Shown: in pieces, positions 4,326 to 6,787 of the stretch
Numbering within the stretch: the stretch's first letter is position 1
How the letters are laid out: every line of letters begins with the position of its first letter
Assembly (NCBI GenBank): GCA_947440875.1
Contig: CANETG010000138.1
Coordinates: forward strand, 1-6,787
DNA: 6,787 bases
Reading direction: 5' to 3'
DNA from: Bacteriovoracaceae bacterium
GTDB lineage: Bacteria; Bdellovibrionota; Bacteriovoracia; Bacteriovoracales; Bacteriovoracaceae
Program-made: the position numbers and the translations under genes
The notes under the pieces: generated by a model
The model's input: only the letters and a program-made list of their open reading frames with translations
Database searches by the model: none
What the model was told of the DNA's origin: nothing

Positions 4326-6787
4326 TTAGGTATCAGCAAGGAGTTGCCGAGGTTTTAATCTCACAGCGCGCCAAGAGGACACCAAAATAGTGGACAAACA
4401 AAGTACACTTAATATCAAACCTGGAATGAGCATTTTCTCCCCGTCGGTACTCCAGGGGAGTCGCATGACTTCCTGACCCAGAAGATTGGCCATGAGCCAA
4501 CCCAGAAAGAAGCCGAGAAGAAGACTCAGCAAGAAGAGTGATCCAAACTCAAAGATCAGCTGAAGCCTCAGGCGATTCGGAGTAAGTCCCAAAGACTTAA
4601 GAAGGGCGAGATCGAAACTGCGTCGATAAACTTGATCATGTGAAAGCCCATAGAGAATGATGAGACCGATCCCAAGCGAAAGCCAGGAGATGATTTCGAT
4701 CGCTTTCCGAGACCGTTCAAATAGAGTGGCAATTTTTCCGGTGAGCTCTTCCACATCAATGGCCGAGACATTGGGAAACTTTTTCAACACTTCACGCTGA
4801 AAATTATTTTTCTTTTCTTTATCTGCGGGCGGCAAAACGGCCAAAAACGTCTTCGGCGCGGGCCCAAGAAAGCCTGGTTCCATCGTCACAAAAAAATTCG
4901 GATAAAAACTCGTCCATTTAATTTCTTTGATATTGTGAACGACACCTTCTTGCGGGACACCCTGAATGTCGAACTCGAGCTTGTCACCGATCTGAAGACC
5001 CATTCGTTCGGCCCATCGTTTTTCAAGTGAAACCCTTGCCATCTCACTGGCGGGACCTTCGAAAGGCTTTCCTTCGATAATTTTTTCCGAGGCAGTAAGA
5101 TAGCCGCGGTAGGTGAGATTGAGAGAATTGTCTTTTTCTCGCCCGAGATCATCATCCTCACCTTCTCTCATGGTGAAGGTATTTTTTTTCTTTCGGAAAA
5201 CCTCTCCATTGACCTTCTCAAGACGGGCCCGGATCACAGGAGTAATCGCTTCGATGGGCGAATTCATTTCTTTAGCAAAAGCGCTAAAGGCATCAATTTG
5301 TTCTTCCTGAATATCGAAGAGAAAAAGTCCTGGCTTACTTCCAGACAAAGAGAGTTCCGATTCAATTTTATGATCAAGCTGAAGGATAAGAGTGATGAGG
5401 GTTGCTCCCATGCACAAGGAAAGAAAACTCAAAACAAGCCTGTGTCCAGATCTCAGGATTCCTCGGAGAGCGAGTCCCATCTCTAGGCCTGGATTAAGAA
5501 GACCCTTTCCTTTCACCATGTTTCGGATGAGTAATTGAACTCCGATGATCACCGCTGTCGAAAGAACAAAGACGACAAGTAAGCAGCCAAAAAAGAGTGA
5601 TCCCGTAAACATATTCTGAGACAGGCGCCAGCTCACAAACCAAAGCACAATTAAAAAAGGAAGGAAGTCATACCAATGAAATCTTCCCATCAAGACGCGG
5701 GAAGTTTTGAGAACCTCACCCATAGGCGTCCGAAGAAGCCCAAAAAGAAGGGGGGTAATAATGGAAAGTGCCAGAGCATAGAGAAGTGGAAACAACCGCG
5801 CCAGCGATGTGAAGTCCATCGTCTCAGGCAGCGCTAGACCCAATTGTTCAGAAAGAATCGGAAGACTTCTCTGATAAAAAAGGGGAATCAAAACAAAAAA
5901 CTGGAGAGCAAAAACGGATAAAAAAATCGCGGTGAATTGAAGAATAATCCCTGCCGCCAGAGCATTCTTTTGCAGCCCGTGAAGATTGAGAAGAGCGAGA
6001 TCCTTCATGCGCGACAGAAGGTGCGACTGGTAGAGATAAAAAACTCCCACGAGTGCCAAAACGAGTCCGATAAGTGCTGACAGTGACATGAAATTTGTAA
6101 TGATCCGAATGGTGCGCCCAGTTTGTTCGCTCATGTCCTCAGGCAGAAGAATTTTGACCGAGGCATCGGGCAAGATTTTTTTCAGCTCCTCTCTCAGAAG
6201 GAGTGGGTCCGACTGCTCGTCGAGTTTGAAGTGCCGAGAAAAAGACCCCGTCGTCCCGAAAGACAGAAGGCCCGTTTCTTTTATCCGAGAAAGCGGAAAA
6301 TACGCTCTCGGAGCAAGAGCAAAACCTCTGAAGCCTTGGGATGAATCACTACTGACGATCCCAGCGACCGGAATTTTTAACTGGCCGATGGAAATCATAT
6401 CCCCTGGTGAGATGCCCCAGAGGCCCGCTAAATCACGCGAGACGAAGAAGCCTTCTTCGGGCCTAAATTCACCGGACTCCACTTGGAGCTTTCCGTAGAA
6501 AGGAAAATCTTTCTCAACGAAACGGATTTCAGTCAGCCGGGATTGACCCGTTTTTTCGTGGTAGATCATCGAATAAAGATCGATGACCTGATACGAAGTA
6601 AAGTTTCTGTCTCGAAACAAAGTGTCGAGCTTCTCTTTTTCTTTTTCTCCAAGCTCCCGCCGTGCACTGACGGATAAGTCAGATGTGAGGAGTGACCGTG
6701 CATTATCTTTTAATTCTTTTTGGACCTGGTAATTCACGAGGGAAATTCCCGTAAGGCCAAAGGTCCCTAAAAAAAGTGTGAACGCAA
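4326..6787 (-). CDS. YbbP-like ABC transporter permease (COG3127, FtsX fold), 5' end outside window
   Basis: The frame is open to the right edge (about 819 residues). A GTG at 6737 is only an internal codon: the 16 residues before it, AFTLFLGTFGLTGISL, form the end of the usual N-terminal membrane helix, so the true start lies beyond 6787. Numbering from that GTG: an extracytoplasmic domain at about 20-205; a first FtsX membrane block at 213-340; further helices at 355-404 and 432-455; a second extracytoplasmic domain at about 460-675; and a closing FtsX block at about 683-795 ending in WRAVRLKPRQLLADT. LNLTYRGYL (539-547) and WTSFYPNFFV (608-617) match the pattern I associate with COG3127 permeases, and E. 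coli YbbP has 804 residues. Such permeases pair with a YbbA/LolD-like ATPase and are thought to act on envelope lipids or proteins, not classical import; the role is poorly established. No ATPase gene is in the window; it may lie just upstream. Confidence 0.9.
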   Translation of the reverse strand, partial: AFTLFLGTFGLTGISLVNYQVQKELKDNARSLLTSDLSVSARRELGEKEKEKLDTLFRDRNFTSYQVIDLYSMIYHEKTGQSRLTEIRFVEKDFPFYGKLQVESGEFRPEEGFFVSRDLAGLWGISPGDMISIGQLKIPVAGIVSSDSSQGFRGFALAPRAYFPLSRIKETGLLSFGTTGSFSRHFKLDEQSDPLLLREELKKILPDASVKILLPEDMSEQTGRTIRIITNFMSLSALIGLVLALVGVFYLYQSHLLSRMKDLALLNLHGLQKNALAAGIILQFTAIFLSVFALQFFVLIPLFYQRSLPILSEQLGLALPETMDFTSLARLFPLLYALALSIITPLLFGLLRTPMGEVLKTSRVLMGRFHWYDFLPFLIVLWFVSWRLSQNMFTGSLFFGCLLVVFVLSTAVIIGVQLLIRNMVKGKGLLNPGLEMGLALRGILRSGHRLVLSFLSLCMGATLITLILQLDHKIESELSLSGSKPGLFLFDIQEEQIDAFSAFAKEMNSPIEAITPVIRARLEKVNGEVFRKKKNTFTMREGEDDDLGREKDNSLNLTYRGYLTASEKIIEGKPFEGPASEMARVSLEKRWAERMGLQIGDKLEFDIQGVPQEGVVHNIKEIKWTSFYPNFFVTMEPGFLGPAPKTFLAVLPPADKEKKNNFQREVLKKFPNVSAIDVEELTGKIATLFERSRKAIEIISWLSLGIGLIILYGLSHDQVYRRSFDLALLKSLGLTPNRLRLQLIFEFGSLFLLSLLLGFFLGWLMANLLGQEVMRLPWSTDGEKMLIPGLILSVLCLSTILVSSWRAVRLKPRQLLADT

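Noticed and set aside
3834..4358. Open frame of 174 codons on the plus strand opposite dedA
   Set aside because: Antisense to a well-supported DedA protein; the product is highly basic and motif-free, as expected for a shadow frame.
1..6787. A novel defence, mobile or CRISPR-like system
   Set aside because: No direct repeat array, transposase, integrase, nuclease, toxin-antitoxin pair or reverse transcriptase signature was seen on either strand; all but one gene belong to known envelope or metabolic families.

Overview
The window comes from a Gram-negative bacterium: it carries a TonB-type protein, an MscS channel, an FtsX/YbbP-type permease and a glutathione peroxidase with an export signal. 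Gene packing is tight, with no gap over about 90 bases, and both convergent gene pairs overlap at their stop codons. Base composition looks roughly balanced with a slight AT lean, by eye. A Bdellovibrionota-like or related lineage fits the style of the proteins, but that placement is inference and cannot be proven from this DNA.

Layout from left to right. A tonB-like gene on the minus strand (1-553) runs off the left edge. Divergent from it is an MscS-family mechanosensitive channel on the plus strand (643-1530). This converges on an exported, cysteine-type glutathione peroxidase on the minus strand (1527-2054). Across an 85-base divergent promoter region lies a long-chain-type polyprenyl diphosphate synthase on the plus strand (2140-3102). 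It is coupled through a GTGA overlap to an unrecognised 167-residue soluble protein (3099-3602). That pair converges on a DedA-family membrane protein on the minus strand (3597-4277). Upstream of dedA, on the same strand, is a large YbbP-type (COG3127) ABC permease (4326 to beyond 6787) whose 5' end lies outside the window.

Most of the genes serve the cell envelope: energy transduction to the outer membrane, turgor release, peroxide defence outside the cytoplasm, isoprenoid chain synthesis for quinones or lipid carriers, and membrane lipid handling. They do not form one pathway. They look like small independent units, and only the synthase and the unknown protein are clearly co-expressed.

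I see no mobile element, CRISPR array, RNA gene, phage gene or defence island. The points most worth a second look are the altered lysine/threonine motif of the prenyl synthase together with its coupled unknown partner, the predicted leaderless or near-leaderless promoters of tonB and dedA, and an inverted repeat inside overlapping divergent promoters.
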